Shown here: piece by piece, positions 8,530 to 17,749 of the stretch
Position numbering within the stretch: position 1 is the stretch's first letter
How the letters are laid out: each line of letters begins with the position of its first letter
NCBI GenBank assembly: GCA_031270945.1
Contig: JAISWZ010000143.1
Location: 59,300 to 123,299, forward strand
Reading direction: 5' to 3'
Length of the DNA stretch: 64,000 nucleotides
Origin: Clostridiales bacterium
Lineage (GTDB): Bacteria; Bacillota; Clostridia; Lachnospirales; WQUN01
Translations under genes and position numbers: made by a program
The notes under the pieces: generated by a model
The model's input: only the letters and a program-made list of their open reading frames with translations
Told to the model about the DNA's origin: nothing
The model's database searches: none

Positions 8530-11500
8530 ATGCTAAAAAGAGCGGCACGGCGTCTGACGCGGCTTTTGTGCGTCTTGATGTCGATTGCGGTGCTGGCTTC
8601 ATCAGTGGGGATCAATGTTGCCTATGCTGAGGAAGCTGCAGCGAAGACGGAAAGCGTCATAACAGGCGGAGAGACATGGAAGTACCTGGACAGCAACGAG
8701 GATCCATGGCTTTCCACCGTATTGTATCAAGTCGCAAGCGGCGCTGGGATGGCGGCGGCTGTAGGCTCATACAGATACCTGTGGTCAGCGCCTGAGGATG
8801 GCTATGTTGTCTCCCTTGGCGGATACGAGATTGATACGCCGTTTGACGATTCTGGCTGGAGTTCGGGGGCTAGCCCGTTTGCCTACAAGAACTCAGGCAC
8901 GGCTTCAGCGTTTCCTGGCAGTACTGAGATAACTGGAAATATCCCTGGATCGTCAGATCGGGTGCAGACCTACTTCTTTCGCTACAACTTCACGCTCACT
9001 GATCCTTCCTGGGCGAAATCAGCCACTTACGGGATCAAGTACGACGATGCCGCGATCATATACCTGAATGGGCAGAAGATAGCGGAGCACAACACAAAGG
9101 ATGGAGGGTACTCTTCAAACCTGGAATACGGGTGCGCAAGCGCTCCAGGGGATCCGCTGGACATGGAGGCTGCGGTTGTCCTGCCCCAGGGATTGCTGAG
9201 ATCTGGCCAAAACACCCTGGCGGTTGAATTGCGCCAAGACAGGGCTTCAAGCTCTGACATTTACATGGGGTTCAACAAGCTGGAGCTGTCAAGCGAGTCC
9301 GTGGCTATTCCTATGGTGCCGGAGATAACAAACATTACTTTTCAGCCGGGCGCTGACGAAACCAAGCTGAATTTCGCCTGGCTTTCCAATGTCCAAGGGG
9401 GAACCCTTCTGATATCGGGCGGAGGAAAGACATTTGAGTACAGCGTTTCGGGGCAAGAGCTTTCCAAGAAGGCAGGATACTACACTTTCAAGGCGACAGC
9501 GGAAAACCTTTCGCCAGGCGCTACATATGAGTACAAGATAAAAAATGGCGATAACGGCGAGATAGAAAGCGATTCCTACGAATTTGCCACTGGCGCGTCA
9601 AGCCAGGACTACACCTTCCTATTGGTTGGCGATCCTCAAATCGGGGCGGGAAACGTGCCTTCAGACATTGCTGGGTGGAAGAGGACTTTGGAGTTCGCTT
9701 CAAACTTCCCGGAATCGGCGTTTATCATCAGCGCTGGGGATCAGGTGGAGACGGCTGACAACGAGGATCACTATGACGGTTACTTGATCGATCCCATGCG
9801 AGAGGTAGCGGTTGCCCAGACGGTTGGAAACCACGACAGGAGCGCGAACTACCAGGGGCACTTCAACCCTCCGAACCTGGACGCAAAAGGCAACTCTGCC
9901 GGATCTGGCGGGGACTACTGGTACAATTACGGCGACACGCTGTTTATGCATATCAACTCCAACAGCTTAAGCACGGCTGAGCACAAGGCTTTCATTGAGG
10001 AAAGCATTGCGGCTAGCACTGCGGAATACGGAGCGCCCAGATGGAAATTTGTTGTTTTCCATCATTCCATCTTCTCAAGCGCGAGCCATACAACAGACTC
10101 GGACATTCGCCAGAGAAGGGCTGAATGGTCTCCCGTTTTGTCAGAGCTTGACATAGACATTGTTCTGGCAGGGCATGACCATGTATATACCAGGTCATAC
10201 GTGATGGGAAATGAGCTTGTGGACGGAGTTGCAACAGGATCCGGCCAGGCGGCGATAACCCAGGGCTATGAGGCGGTTGACGGCAACCCGACAGCAGCGT
10301 ATGAAAAGAAAAATCCGGGCGAGACGGTTTACATCACCGCCAACTCAGCTTCAGGCAGCAAGTTTTACGCGCTAAAACAGACGGACTACGAGTTTGTCGC
10401 AAAGCAAGACCAGGCCAACAGGCCTACGATAACAGCCATTGACGTGTCAAGCGATGAGGTTTCAATCAAGACCTACTACTCTGACGGGGATATGGGAGAG
10501 CCGATAGACGAGTTTGCGCTTCGGAAAGAAAAAGAAGGAGAAAATAATAATAATAATATTTACGTTGTTTACACCAACGACATCCACTGCGGCGCCCAGC
10601 AGATTGTCAGCGGCGGAGAAGTCACAAACATCGGATACGCTGGCGTGGCAGGGTTTGTTTCTGAGCTGGAGGAAACAGCTGGAGAAGACAACGTCACTTT
10701 AGTGGACGCCGGAGATGCCGTGCAGGGAGAAGCGGTTGGAACGCTATCCAAGGGACAGTACCTGGTTGACATCATGAACTTCGTAGGCTACGAAATATTT
10801 GTGCCTGGAAACCATGAGTTCGACTATGGCATGGATAGGATGCAGGAGCTGATGGCAGGGCTTGACGCGGCTGTCGTCTCTTCAAACTTCACAGATCTGA
10901 TATCCGGAGATCTGGTTTACGCACCTTACGAGATCAAGGATTACTGTGACACCCAGGTGGCGTTTGTAGGAATAACCACGCCTGAGTCATTTACGAAGAG
11001 CACTCCAGCCTACTTCCAGGACGAGACCGGAGAGTATGTCTACGGATTCCGCGAAGGAAACGACGGAGAAGATCTGTATGAAGCGGTGCAAGACGCCGTG
11101 GACAAGGCGATAGCTGAAGGCGCTGACACTGTTGTGGCAGTTGGCCATTTGGGGATAGACACCCAATCCGCGCCTTGGAGATCCATAGACGTGATAGCCA
11201 ATACCACTGGGATAGACGCCTTCATAGACGGCCATTCACATAGCGTGGTTGAAAGCGAGAAAGTTGAAAACAAGAATGGCGAGGAAGTCATTCTGACCCA
11301 GACCGGGACAAAGCTTCAAAACATCGGCCTCATGACGATATCAAAGGACGGATCCATAACAACTGAGCTCGTTTCCAGCTACGGCAAGCAGGACGAAGAA
11401 ACCTTAACCTTTGTTGAAGACATCTACAGCGAGTTTGCCGAAGATCTGGCTGAAAAAGTCGGAGCGTCCGAATTCGCCTTAACTACCACTGATCCTGAAA

Positions 11501-14500
11501 CAGGAAGCAGGATTGTGCGAAGCCAAGAGACAAACCTGGGAGACTTGGCGGCAGACGCTTACCGCTTTGTCCTTGGAAATGGCAAGTCAGGTTCGGAAGC
11601 TGGGCCGGCTGACATAGCCTTTGTAAACGGCGGAGGAATACGGGCCAATATCGCAGCGGGTGACATCTCATTCGGACAGGTCATAGCGGTGCACCCCTTT
11701 AATAACGTAGGCTGCGTAGTGGAAGCCACAGGGCAGGAAGTGCTTGACGCTCTGGAAATGGCGTCTCGCTACGCGCCAAACGAAAATGGAGGGTTCTTGC
11801 AGGTTTCAGGAATAAGCTATACCATCAACACAGCGATCTCATCAAGCGTTGTCACCGATGACAAAGGCATGTTTGTCTCTGTCAATGGGGCTAGAAGAGT
11901 CCAGAACGTGCAGGTAGGCGGAGTTGATATTGATCCGGGAAAGACCTATACCCTGGCATCACACAACTACATGCTCCTTGATGGCGGAGACGGCATCAAC
12001 ATGTTCAGGGATAATATTGTTGCGGTTCAGCCAGTCCTTCTGGACAACCAAGTCCTGATATCCTACGTCCAGGATTGGCTGGGCGGAACTGTTGGAGAAG
12101 AGTACAAGAACCCCTATGGGCAAGGCCGGATCTTGATCACAAATCTCGAAGAATCTTCCCAAGGGTTTGAAAACGAGAACTCAGATCTGGCTCTTTCAGA
12201 ACTTAGCCGGTACTCAACTGGACATTTTAGCGCCGATGGCGGAGTGACCGAGATAGTGGCGTATAGCCCATACTCAAAAAGCGCTTACGCCGTAAATGGG
12301 CAAGACGGGGTTTTGACCGCCATCTCGCTTAGCGAGCTAGACGCCGATTCCGAATATACTGGATCTCTCGAAGGCATAGACATTGATGTTTCAAGCCTTG
12401 TCAGCGAGTATGGAGATCTCACAAGCGTCGCAGTATCGCCTGACGGAACAAGGCTTGCGGTGGCGATCCAAGAGGCGGACTACAGTGAAGCGGGGCTTGT
12501 TGCGCTCTTCTCTGTAAGCGCCGATGGCGCCATAAAATATGATAGTTCATATAAGACCGGAGTTCAGCCAGACATGGTTGTTTTCGCTGATGACGCCACA
12601 ATTCTCACAGCAGACGAGGGAGAGCCACGGGAAGGCTATGGAGCGGGCGCTGTTGATCCAAAGGGAAGCGTCTCGATAATAAGCCTGGAAACAGGGGAAG
12701 CAAAAACCCTGACCTTTGACCTCTTTGACTCCAAATGCGCCGAACTGGCCGAATCAGGGGTTGTCATCAAGAAGGGCCAAAACCCATCCACTGATTTCGA
12801 GCCTGAGTACATCGCGGTATCTTCAGGAAAAGCCTATGTCACGCTTCAGGAATCAAACGCGGTGGCGGTTCTTGACCTTCCCTCAAAAGCGTTTTCAGGA
12901 GTCTATCCGCTTGGCCTCCAGGATTACTCGGTAGTTCCTGTTGATCTGAGCAATACCTCGGATGACGGAGGCGCTTACTCTCCAGCCTACTACGCAAACG
13001 CTTACGGCGTACGCATGCCTGACGGCATTGCCGCCTACGAGGCAAACGGCAAGACATACGTTGTTGTCGCCAATGAAGGCGATTCAAGGGATTGGGAAGG
13101 CTACAGCAATGAAGACGAATATAAGCTTAAATCAACAGAGAACGTTGAGATGGCCAAGAAGGGCAGGTTCCTGACTGACGACTATGACGGGCTTCCTGGA
13201 ATAGGCGAAGATATCAGCTACCTGTTTGGATCCCGCTCGTTCTCAGTGTTTGAGTCAACAGAAACAGGACTTGATCTCGTCTTTGACAGCAAAGATGACT
13301 TCGAGCGCTTGACAGCCCAGTACCTGCCGGATTGGTTCAACAGCTCCAATGACGACACCAAAAAGGATAGCAGAAGCAACAAGAAAGGGCCAGAGCCGGA
13401 AACAGTGACGATAGGCATGATCGATGGCAGGACTTACGCCTTTGTCACACTTGAGCGCATAGGCGGGGTTATGGCCTATGACGTGACCGAGCCTGAAAGC
13501 GCCACATTTGTCAACTACATCAATAGCCGCGATTTCTCCAAAGTGGAAGGCCACGACAACTCAGCGGAAGGCCTTTGCTTTATCCCCAAAGAGTCAAGCC
13601 CGACAGGCAACGCCCTATTGGTTGCCGCATTTGAGGTTTCTGGAGATGTCTCTGTTTACTCTTTGAGCTACAATGGCGCTGCTCCGGAAAACCCAACAGG
13701 CTATAAAATTCTGTTCGATGCCCAAGGCGGAGCAGTCAGCCCGGCCCAAGCGACAACAGACGCTTCCGGAAAGCTGGCGGATCTCCCAGTCCCGACCCGC
13801 GAAGGTTATGTCTTCAAAGGCTGGTTCACAGCAAGCGGCACAGAGGTAACTTCTGGGCATGTGTTTACTGCTGACGAGACAGTGCTTGCCAAATGGGAAG
13901 CACCGGAAACGCCGGAAACACCAGAAGAGCCGGAAACACCAGAAGAGCCTGCCACCTTTAACATTACATTTGACGCCCAAGGCGGAATGGTCAGCCCAGC
14001 TCAAGCGACAACGGACGCTTCGGGAAAGCTGGCGGATCTCCCAGTCCCGTCTCGCGAAGGCTACGTCTTCAAAGGCTGGTTCACAGCAAGCGGTGCCGAG
14101 GTAACTTCTGGGCATGTGTTTACGGCAGACGAGACAGTGCTTGCCAAGTGGGAAGCGTCAGGAACCCCAGGCGAGTCCTATCCGAATCCAGAGTCTCCTT
14201 GGTCTCCTTGGCAGCCTTCGTATTCATCATCTCCAACCCCGATCCCAACAAAAGCGCCAGCTCCATCAGCAACTCCTGTTCCAAGGCCAGCGGCAAGCGC
14301 TTATCCTGATGTCAAAACCGGAGACTGGTTTGCTGACAGCGTGAAAGCCATAAGCGACAGAGGCTTCATGGTAGGAACGAATGCTGGCTTTGAGCCATAC
14401 GCGACCATGACAAGAGCGATGTTCATTACAGTGATAGCTCGCGCTTCTGGGGTTGACACTTCAAGCGGCGCGGATTGGTTTAGCGCAGCAGTGGCCTGGG

Positions 14501-14781
14501 CGCAGGAATCACGCATTTCCGATGGAACAAGGCTAAATGAAAGCGTAACAAGAGAGCAGATAGTGGCGATACTGTGGAGAAGCGAAGGATCGCCCGCGTC
14601 AGGAATATCCAGCTACTACAGCGACATGAGCAGCGTTAGCCCTTGGGCTAGGGAAGCGGTGCTATGGGCTGTGAAAGAGAAGATAATTTTTGGGTACCCG
14701 GATGGAACGTTCAAGCCGCAATCAAGCGCAACCCGCGCTGAAGCGGCCGCCATGGTCATACGATGGCTTGACAGGCAATAG
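8530..14781 (+). CDS. Giant SLH-anchored surface protein with two phosphoesterase domains
   Basis: This 2083-residue secreted protein starts with a signal peptide (cleavage near AYAEE, residue 34). Residues about 270-650 form a purple-acid-phosphatase-like unit with GDPQ, SAGDQ, GNHDR, FHHS and AGHDH metal-binding motifs. Residues about 675-1220 form a UshA-type 5'-nucleotidase with TNDIH, DAGD, GNHEFDYG and DGHSH, plus the C-terminal substrate domain (NGGGIRANI, LLDGGDGINMF). Residues about 1220-1715 resemble the choice-of-anchor I beta-propeller domain. Two InlB-like beta repeats (about 1725-1790 and 1811-1873, both with REGYVFKGWFTASG) lead into a Pro-rich linker and three SLH motifs (1921-2083) that bind cell-wall polymer. 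The likely role is release of phosphate and nucleosides from extracellular organophosphates at the S-layer. The start has GGAGG 7 bases upstream; a terminator follows. Confidence 0.93.
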   Translation: MLKRAARRLTRLLCVLMSIAVLASSVGINVAYAEEAAAKTESVITGGETWKYLDSNEDPWLSTVLYQVASGAGMAAAVGSYRYLWSAPEDGYVVSLGGYEIDTPFDDSGWSSGASPFAYKNSGTASAFPGSTEITGNIPGSSDRVQTYFFRYNFTLTDPSWAKSATYGIKYDDAAIIYLNGQKIAEHNTKDGGYSSNLEYGCASAPGDPLDMEAAVVLPQGLLRSGQNTLAVELRQDRASSSDIYMGFNKLELSSESVAIPMVPEITNITFQPGADETKLNFAWLSNVQGGTLLISGGGKTFEYSVSGQELSKKAGYYTFKATAENLSPGATYEYKIKNGDNGEIESDSYEFATGASSQDYTFLLVGDPQIGAGNVPSDIAGWKRTLEFASNFPESAFIISAGDQVETADNEDHYDGYLIDPMREVAVAQTVGNHDRSANYQGHFNPPNLDAKGNSAGSGGDYWYNYGDTLFMHINSNSLSTAEHKAFIEESIAASTAEYGAPRWKFVVFHHSIFSSASHTTDSDIRQRRAEWSPVLSELDIDIVLAGHDHVYTRSYVMGNELVDGVATGSGQAAITQGYEAVDGNPTAAYEKKNPGETVYITANSASGSKFYALKQTDYEFVAKQDQANRPTITAIDVSSDEVSIKTYYSDGDMGEPIDEFALRKEKEGENNNNNIYVVYTNDIHCGAQQIVSGGEVTNIGYAGVAGFVSELEETAGEDNVTLVDAGDAVQGEAVGTLSKGQYLVDIMNFVGYEIFVPGNHEFDYGMDRMQELMAGLDAAVVSSNFTDLISGDLVYAPYEIKDYCDTQVAFVGITTPESFTKSTPAYFQDETGEYVYGFREGNDGEDLYEAVQDAVDKAIAEGADTVVAVGHLGIDTQSAPWRSIDVIANTTGIDAFIDGHSHSVVESEKVENKNGEEVILTQTGTKLQNIGLMTISKDGSITTELVSSYGKQDEETLTFVEDIYSEFAEDLAEKVGASEFALTTTDPETGSRIVRSQETNLGDLAADAYRFVLGNGKSGSEAGPADIAFVNGGGIRANIAAGDISFGQVIAVHPFNNVGCVVEATGQEVLDALEMASRYAPNENGGFLQVSGISYTINTAISSSVVTDDKGMFVSVNGARRVQNVQVGGVDIDPGKTYTLASHNYMLLDGGDGINMFRDNIVAVQPVLLDNQVLISYVQDWLGGTVGEEYKNPYGQGRILITNLEESSQGFENENSDLALSELSRYSTGHFSADGGVTEIVAYSPYSKSAYAVNGQDGVLTAISLSELDADSEYTGSLEGIDIDVSSLVSEYGDLTSVAVSPDGTRLAVAIQEADYSEAGLVALFSVSADGAIKYDSSYKTGVQPDMVVFADDATILTADEGEPREGYGAGAVDPKGSVSIISLETGEAKTLTFDLFDSKCAELAESGVVIKKGQNPSTDFEPEYIAVSSGKAYVTLQESNAVAVLDLPSKAFSGVYPLGLQDYSVVPVDLSNTSDDGGAYSPAYYANAYGVRMPDGIAAYEANGKTYVVVANEGDSRDWEGYSNEDEYKLKSTENVEMAKKGRFLTDDYDGLPGIGEDISYLFGSRSFSVFESTETGLDLVFDSKDDFERLTAQYLPDWFNSSNDDTKKDSRSNKKGPEPETVTIGMIDGRTYAFVTLERIGGVMAYDVTEPESATFVNYINSRDFSKVEGHDNSAEGLCFIPKESSPTGNALLVAAFEVSGDVSVYSLSYNGAAPENPTGYKILFDAQGGAVSPAQATTDASGKLADLPVPTREGYVFKGWFTASGTEVTSGHVFTADETVLAKWEAPETPETPEEPETPEEPATFNITFDAQGGMVSPAQATTDASGKLADLPVPSREGYVFKGWFTASGAEVTSGHVFTADETVLAKWEASGTPGESYPNPESPWSPWQPSYSSSPTPIPTKAPAPSATPVPRPAASAYPDVKTGDWFADSVKAISDRGFMVGTNAGFEPYATMTRAMFITVIARASGVDTSSGADWFSAAVAWAQESRISDGTRLNESVTREQIVAILWRSEGSPASGISSYYSDMSSVSPWAREAVLWAVKEKIIFGYPDGTFKPQSSATRAEAAAMVIRWLDRQ

Positions 14782-14786
14782 TTATG

Positions 14787-14815
14787 AAGGCCGCTCCCTG
14801 GAGCGGCCTTTTTTT
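14787..14815 (+). terminator. Rho-independent terminator after giant phosphatase gene
   Basis: A perfect 10-base stem AAGGCCGCTC / GAGCGGCCTT with a CCTG loop is followed directly by a T run. It lies 6 bases after the stop codon. Confidence 0.95.
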
Positions 14816-14902
14816 GCCATGGAATTTAGTAAGGGCTACGAGCTATGGGGGTTATTTGCTTCTAGCGCATATCGTTGCCTCTTCCAGCCTTCGCCCAATT
14901 AT

Positions 14903-14931
14903 TTTACTTCTAGACAAGTTTATGGTATTAT
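14903..14931 (+). promoter_or_regulatory. Sigma-A promoter of ATC-hydrolase-like gene
   Basis: TTTACT (14903-14908) and TATTAT (14926-14931) are separated by 17 bases and lie about 90 bases before the start of the 15019 gene. Confidence 0.5.
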
Positions 14932-15018
14932 GTTACTAAGAAAAAGTGATTTAGGGATTTCAGACCGAACAAGTGGATTCTTAAAAACTGCGCACTGACA
15001 TAAACGGGGAGGCGCGCC

Positions 15019-15630
15019 ATGCCAAAACTGGAACCAGAAAAGCTGCTGCAAAAGGGCAGATTTAAGATTGCGTATGACAAGCTGGATGAGCCAGAGCTTC
15101 GCCGGAAGGTGGTGTCCGAATACGCCAAGCTTCTGGAAGAGAATGACTCTTCGGATAAAATGTTATGGGAGCACCTTTGGACGTCCATTCTTCCTGCGGT
15201 CGCGTTTAACCGAATTCTGACTGAGAATGGCTGGGGCAAGGACAAAGTTTTTGGCATGATCCATGACTCGGCAGCAGAAGTCGCTAAAGCCTCAGGCAAG
15301 TCATTTCAAGCAATGGGCAAGCTTCCGTTCTTCTTCTCCCTTTTGCGCATAGCTTGCCCAGCAATGGTTAAAAAGAAGTATGGGCCGTCCGGCTGGGACT
15401 TCACTTGGAAAAGAAACGACAAAGACGCGATTGAATGGGATTGCGGAAAGTGCTTCTATGACGTGATCCTGCGAAAGTACGGAATGCCTGAGCTGGTGCA
15501 GATTTTTTGCGAAACCGATGATTTCGTCTACGGAAGCATTCCAGGGGTGCGCTGGGGGCGAACCAAGACCATCGGGCGAGGAGACAGCGTTTGCGATTTC
15601 TGCTTTTATAGGGAAGATAAGTCGAGCTGA
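15019..15630 (+). CDS. L-2-amino-thiazoline-4-carboxylic acid hydrolase family protein
   Basis: This 203-residue soluble protein resembles the ATC hydrolase family. The diagnostic end motif GDSVCDFCFYRE sits at the C-terminus and a conserved WDCGKCFYDVILRKYG segment precedes it. Family members are about 200-240 residues, so it is full length. The founding enzyme opens the thiazoline ring of ATC in L-cysteine formation, but most clostridial members are uncharacterised and the substrate here is unknown. It has a GGGGAGG ribosome binding site, its own promoter and no operon partner. Cysteines at C and CxxC-like positions (DCGKC, CDFC) are notable for the family. Confidence 0.75.
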   Translation: MPKLEPEKLLQKGRFKIAYDKLDEPELRRKVVSEYAKLLEENDSSDKMLWEHLWTSILPAVAFNRILTENGWGKDKVFGMIHDSAAEVAKASGKSFQAMGKLPFFFSLLRIACPAMVKKKYGPSGWDFTWKRNDKDAIEWDCGKCFYDVILRKYGMPELVQIFCETDDFVYGSIPGVRWGRTKTIGRGDSVCDFCFYREDKSS

Positions 15631-16066
15631 GCAAGAACAGGCGCGGGAAAAGATTGCAACATTGCGGTGCCAGGCTTGGTGCGCCTGGCACCCGCAAATT
15701 GGGATCCGCAAGTAAATAAGTTGACACGCGAGTCAACTAAATTAAATGCGGTTGCTGATTTGAGCGCAAATCTGGCATTTCAGCGTTTCAGACAAAAGCG
15801 CCCCAGGCGCGGACTGCTCCACGCCAGGGGAGTGAGGAAGAACCTATCTAAAAACAACCGACTTCTGCATCGCAACGATTGCCGAAGCAAGCCCAGCAAA
15901 GGGCTGATTCATATCACAATAACCCATTGCAGGATACTTGTCGAAATAATATCGGGGATTGCTGAGCGCCTGGGCCGGAAAATCTCGACCTCGGCAGAAC
16001 GTCAGGAAATATGTTAACGAAGCGCCACTCTTCGCCTCTTGGCGCAAGACTTTCTCTTATTCCGAG
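15631..16066. other. Intergenic region with hairpin and an operator-like palindrome
   Basis: No gene is supported. A hairpin GGTGCCAGGC / GCGCCTGGCACC lies at 15665-15693 without a T run. A perfect inverted repeat AGTTGAC-ACGCGA-GTCAACT lies at 15719-15738 and could bind a regulator. The end of the region contains three short repeats of GAAGTCAT, which run into the marR stop codon at 16067. Confidence 0.5.
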
Positions 16067-16519
16067 TCATGAAGTCATGAAGTCATGAAAATGTGAAAGG
16101 TAAAGCCTCGTAGCCTCGATTAAAGCCGTTTGCTGCTCCTGATTCAAGCTGTCCATTGCCTTGTTCTCCGCTTCCTTGATTTTTGAAACCTTGCTCTGTG
16201 CATACTCCAAGCCGCTCTCGGTCAAGTGAAGGGTCTTGAACCGCCTGTCGCTTTCGACTTCAACCATCGTTATCAGCCCCTGCTTGTAAAGCGCCGTAGT
16301 AATTTGGTGCACGGTTTGCTTGGGCAGGAAGCAGGCGTCGCAGATGGTTTTTTGAGTGCAGTTTTTAGGATTGTCGTAGATGATAAATAGGGCGCGAAGA
16401 CTGCTGTAAGTCATGCCAAGGCTTTTGGCGTAATTCTCGTATTCAATGCTCAGTTCCCTGTGCAAGGCGCAGTATTCCGATACCTGTGCGCTTGTCTTGA
16501 CTCTTTTCACTCTTTTCAC
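16067..16519 (-). CDS. MarR family transcriptional regulator
   Basis: This 150-residue winged-helix repressor shows the MarR layout: an N-terminal helix, a helix-turn-helix around residues 47-85 (KTICDACFLPKQTVHQITTALYKQG read in part), and the wing (VEVESDRRFKTLHLTESG) with the conserved D-R pair. It is followed by a C-terminal dimer helix. The start is GTG at 16519 with GGAGG 7 bases upstream. The promoter just upstream overlaps a long inverted repeat, so autoregulation is likely. No adjacent efflux or detoxification gene is divergent from it, so its other targets and its ligand are unknown. Confidence 0.92.
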   Translation of the reverse strand: MKRVKRVKTSAQVSEYCALHRELSIEYENYAKSLGMTYSSLRALFIIYDNPKNCTQKTICDACFLPKQTVHQITTALYKQGLITMVEVESDRRFKTLHLTESGLEYAQSKVSKIKEAENKAMDSLNQEQQTALIEATRLYLSHFHDFMTS

Positions 16520-16554
16520 TATAGCCCCTCCTTGCGCTGGCCAGTTTTGTCAGT

Positions 16555-16599
16555 AGTCTGTAATGGTACTATTATATTCACAGACTGATATTTTGTCAA
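16555..16599 (-). promoter_or_regulatory. marR promoter with overlapping operator palindrome
   Basis: On the minus strand a consensus sigma-A promoter is seen: TTGACA (16594-16599), a 17-base spacer, and TATAAT (16571-16576). The inverted repeat AGTCTGT / ACAGACT (16555-16561 and 16580-16586) brackets the -10 box. That is where a MarR dimer would block polymerase. Binding by this MarR is inference. Confidence 0.85.
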
Positions 16600-17620
16600 G
16601 GGGAGAATGAGAAAAATTAAGATTGGGGCAGCTTGAGATTTTTTGAATAGGTTTCTCTGGAAAGGGCTTGAAACCGGCATGTGCTCTTTGATTTGCAAAA
16701 AACGCTCGTAAGGGATTAAAACCAGAATGCGCGATTTTCCTTGCAATAAAACATGCATTAAAAGGCTTGAAATCAACAAAGCATACTTCGCATAATATCG
16801 GACGTACATATGAATGAATGAAAAATCGCAAGCAAAACCCCTGCCATAACATAAACGCCTTAAAAGAGCCTTAAATCCAGAAGGCTTGAGCGCCTCAGGA
16901 TTTTGCTGAGCGCCCCCCTGCAAACCCAGCCCGCCTGCCAGGCAAGGCCAGCGCCCCCTGGGTCAGCGCCCGTCTGTACCTAACCCTAAAATTTGCTTTA
17001 GATAAGGGATTCCTTGTTTTCGGCGCACCAACACATATAGCGCGACGATCATTTTATGGAGTTGGGTCAATTTTTCAAAACCGTGAAAACGTAGATATAT
17101 TGGTTATTTTGCAGAATGTAAAAATATTATGCATAAGGGCGCGGTTATTGCTTTTTGAAACAATTCAGGCGATCCTGATTTCAACCTGCGTTTATATTTC
17201 AAAACGACACGTGTCATAATGCCGGAAACAAGCATTTTGTCAAATAAAAAAACAGCAAGATCCAAAAGTGATGCAATTATTATATTCTTGCTTTTTCAAA
17301 CCCCAAGACCAGCCTCGGTGAGTTTATCCAGATATTTGAACTTCGCAAGGAACTGCCAAAACGCTAGATTCTATTGAATATATATAAAAATTTGGCAACA
17401 AATCCTTCTCTTGAGGTGTATTCCTTCTCTGTCGCTTGTCCGATATAAATGTTGCAAGGGCAGCAAAAGCGTCACTAATTGCCGCTCTCATCCATTTGCG
17501 CGTGCTGATGAATGAGCGTTTTCCTGGCATGCGAGTTATCCTCCTGGCCTAGCTGTCGTGTCGATTGACGCGCATGCTTGGGCTTTCATTTCTGTGGCTA
17601 GTCGTGTATAATTTTCTTAA
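16600..17620. other. Roughly 1-kb gap, mostly without recognisable genes
   Basis: Apart from one small minus-strand frame (17324-17530), nothing convincing is coded here. Three degenerate copies of an AAGGGCTTGAAACC-like motif occur about 50 bases apart at 16661, 16709 and 16761. A perfect 10-base palindrome GACACGTGTC lies at 17206. The stretch 16900-16975 is C-rich and the rest is AT-rich. It may be decayed sequence. Confidence 0.4.
17324..17530 (-). CDS. Possible small basic protein of unknown function
   Basis: This 68-residue frame begins with ATG at 17530, preceded by a very good ribosome binding site (GGAGG, 9 bases upstream). The N-terminal half is basic (MPGKRSFISTRKWMRAA) and the sequence matches nothing I know. 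It stands alone in a gene-poor gap. Only the ribosome binding site argues for it, so this is a weak call. Confidence 0.3.
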   Translation of the reverse strand: MPGKRSFISTRKWMRAAISDAFAALATFISDKRQRRNTPQEKDLLPNFYIYSIESSVLAVPCEVQISG

Positions 17621-17686
17621 AAGCATATCCCAAAGTTTGTTTGCGGCTGCAAAAATCGTTGCGCTTTTTGAAGTTTGGGATATGCC
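17621..17686 (+). mobile_element. Palindromic element, short copy (66 bp)
   Basis: Arms AAGCATATCCCAAA and TTTGGGATATGCC pair with each other. The flanks read TTA on both sides (17617-17619 and 17687-17689), consistent with a target duplication. It lies just upstream of uppP. Confidence 0.75.
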
Positions 17687-17718
17687 TTAAAGTACGCGCC
17701 CCGCGCATGGAACCGAGA

Positions 17719-17749
17719 GGAGGGGCCGCCCTTTTGGGCGGCAGCAAAG
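17719..17749 (+). promoter_or_regulatory. Ribosome binding site separated from uppP start by a hairpin
   Basis: GGAGGGG (17719-17725) is 24 bases from the uppP ATG, too far for normal use. The perfect hairpin GCCGCCC-TTTT-GGGCGGC (17725-17742) fills the gap and leaves AGCAAAG before the ATG. When folded, the spacing becomes about 7 bases. Function is inferred from geometry. Confidence 0.55.

Noticed and set aside
16661..16775. Three AAGGGCTTGAAACC-like motifs about 50 bases apart, resembling a tiny CRISPR array
   Set aside because: The motifs are degenerate, too short, and the spacing is uneven (48 and 52 bases); no cas gene is present.
16519..16923. 134-codon minus-strand frame upstream of marR
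   Set aside because: It overlaps the marR promoter and operator, has no ribosome binding site of its own near the start, and the protein shows no recognisable pattern.
17675..17749. Longer uppP start beginning inside the palindromic element
   Set aside because: The extra 25 residues are coded by the element and hairpin, and family similarity begins at MDFLNLLKS.
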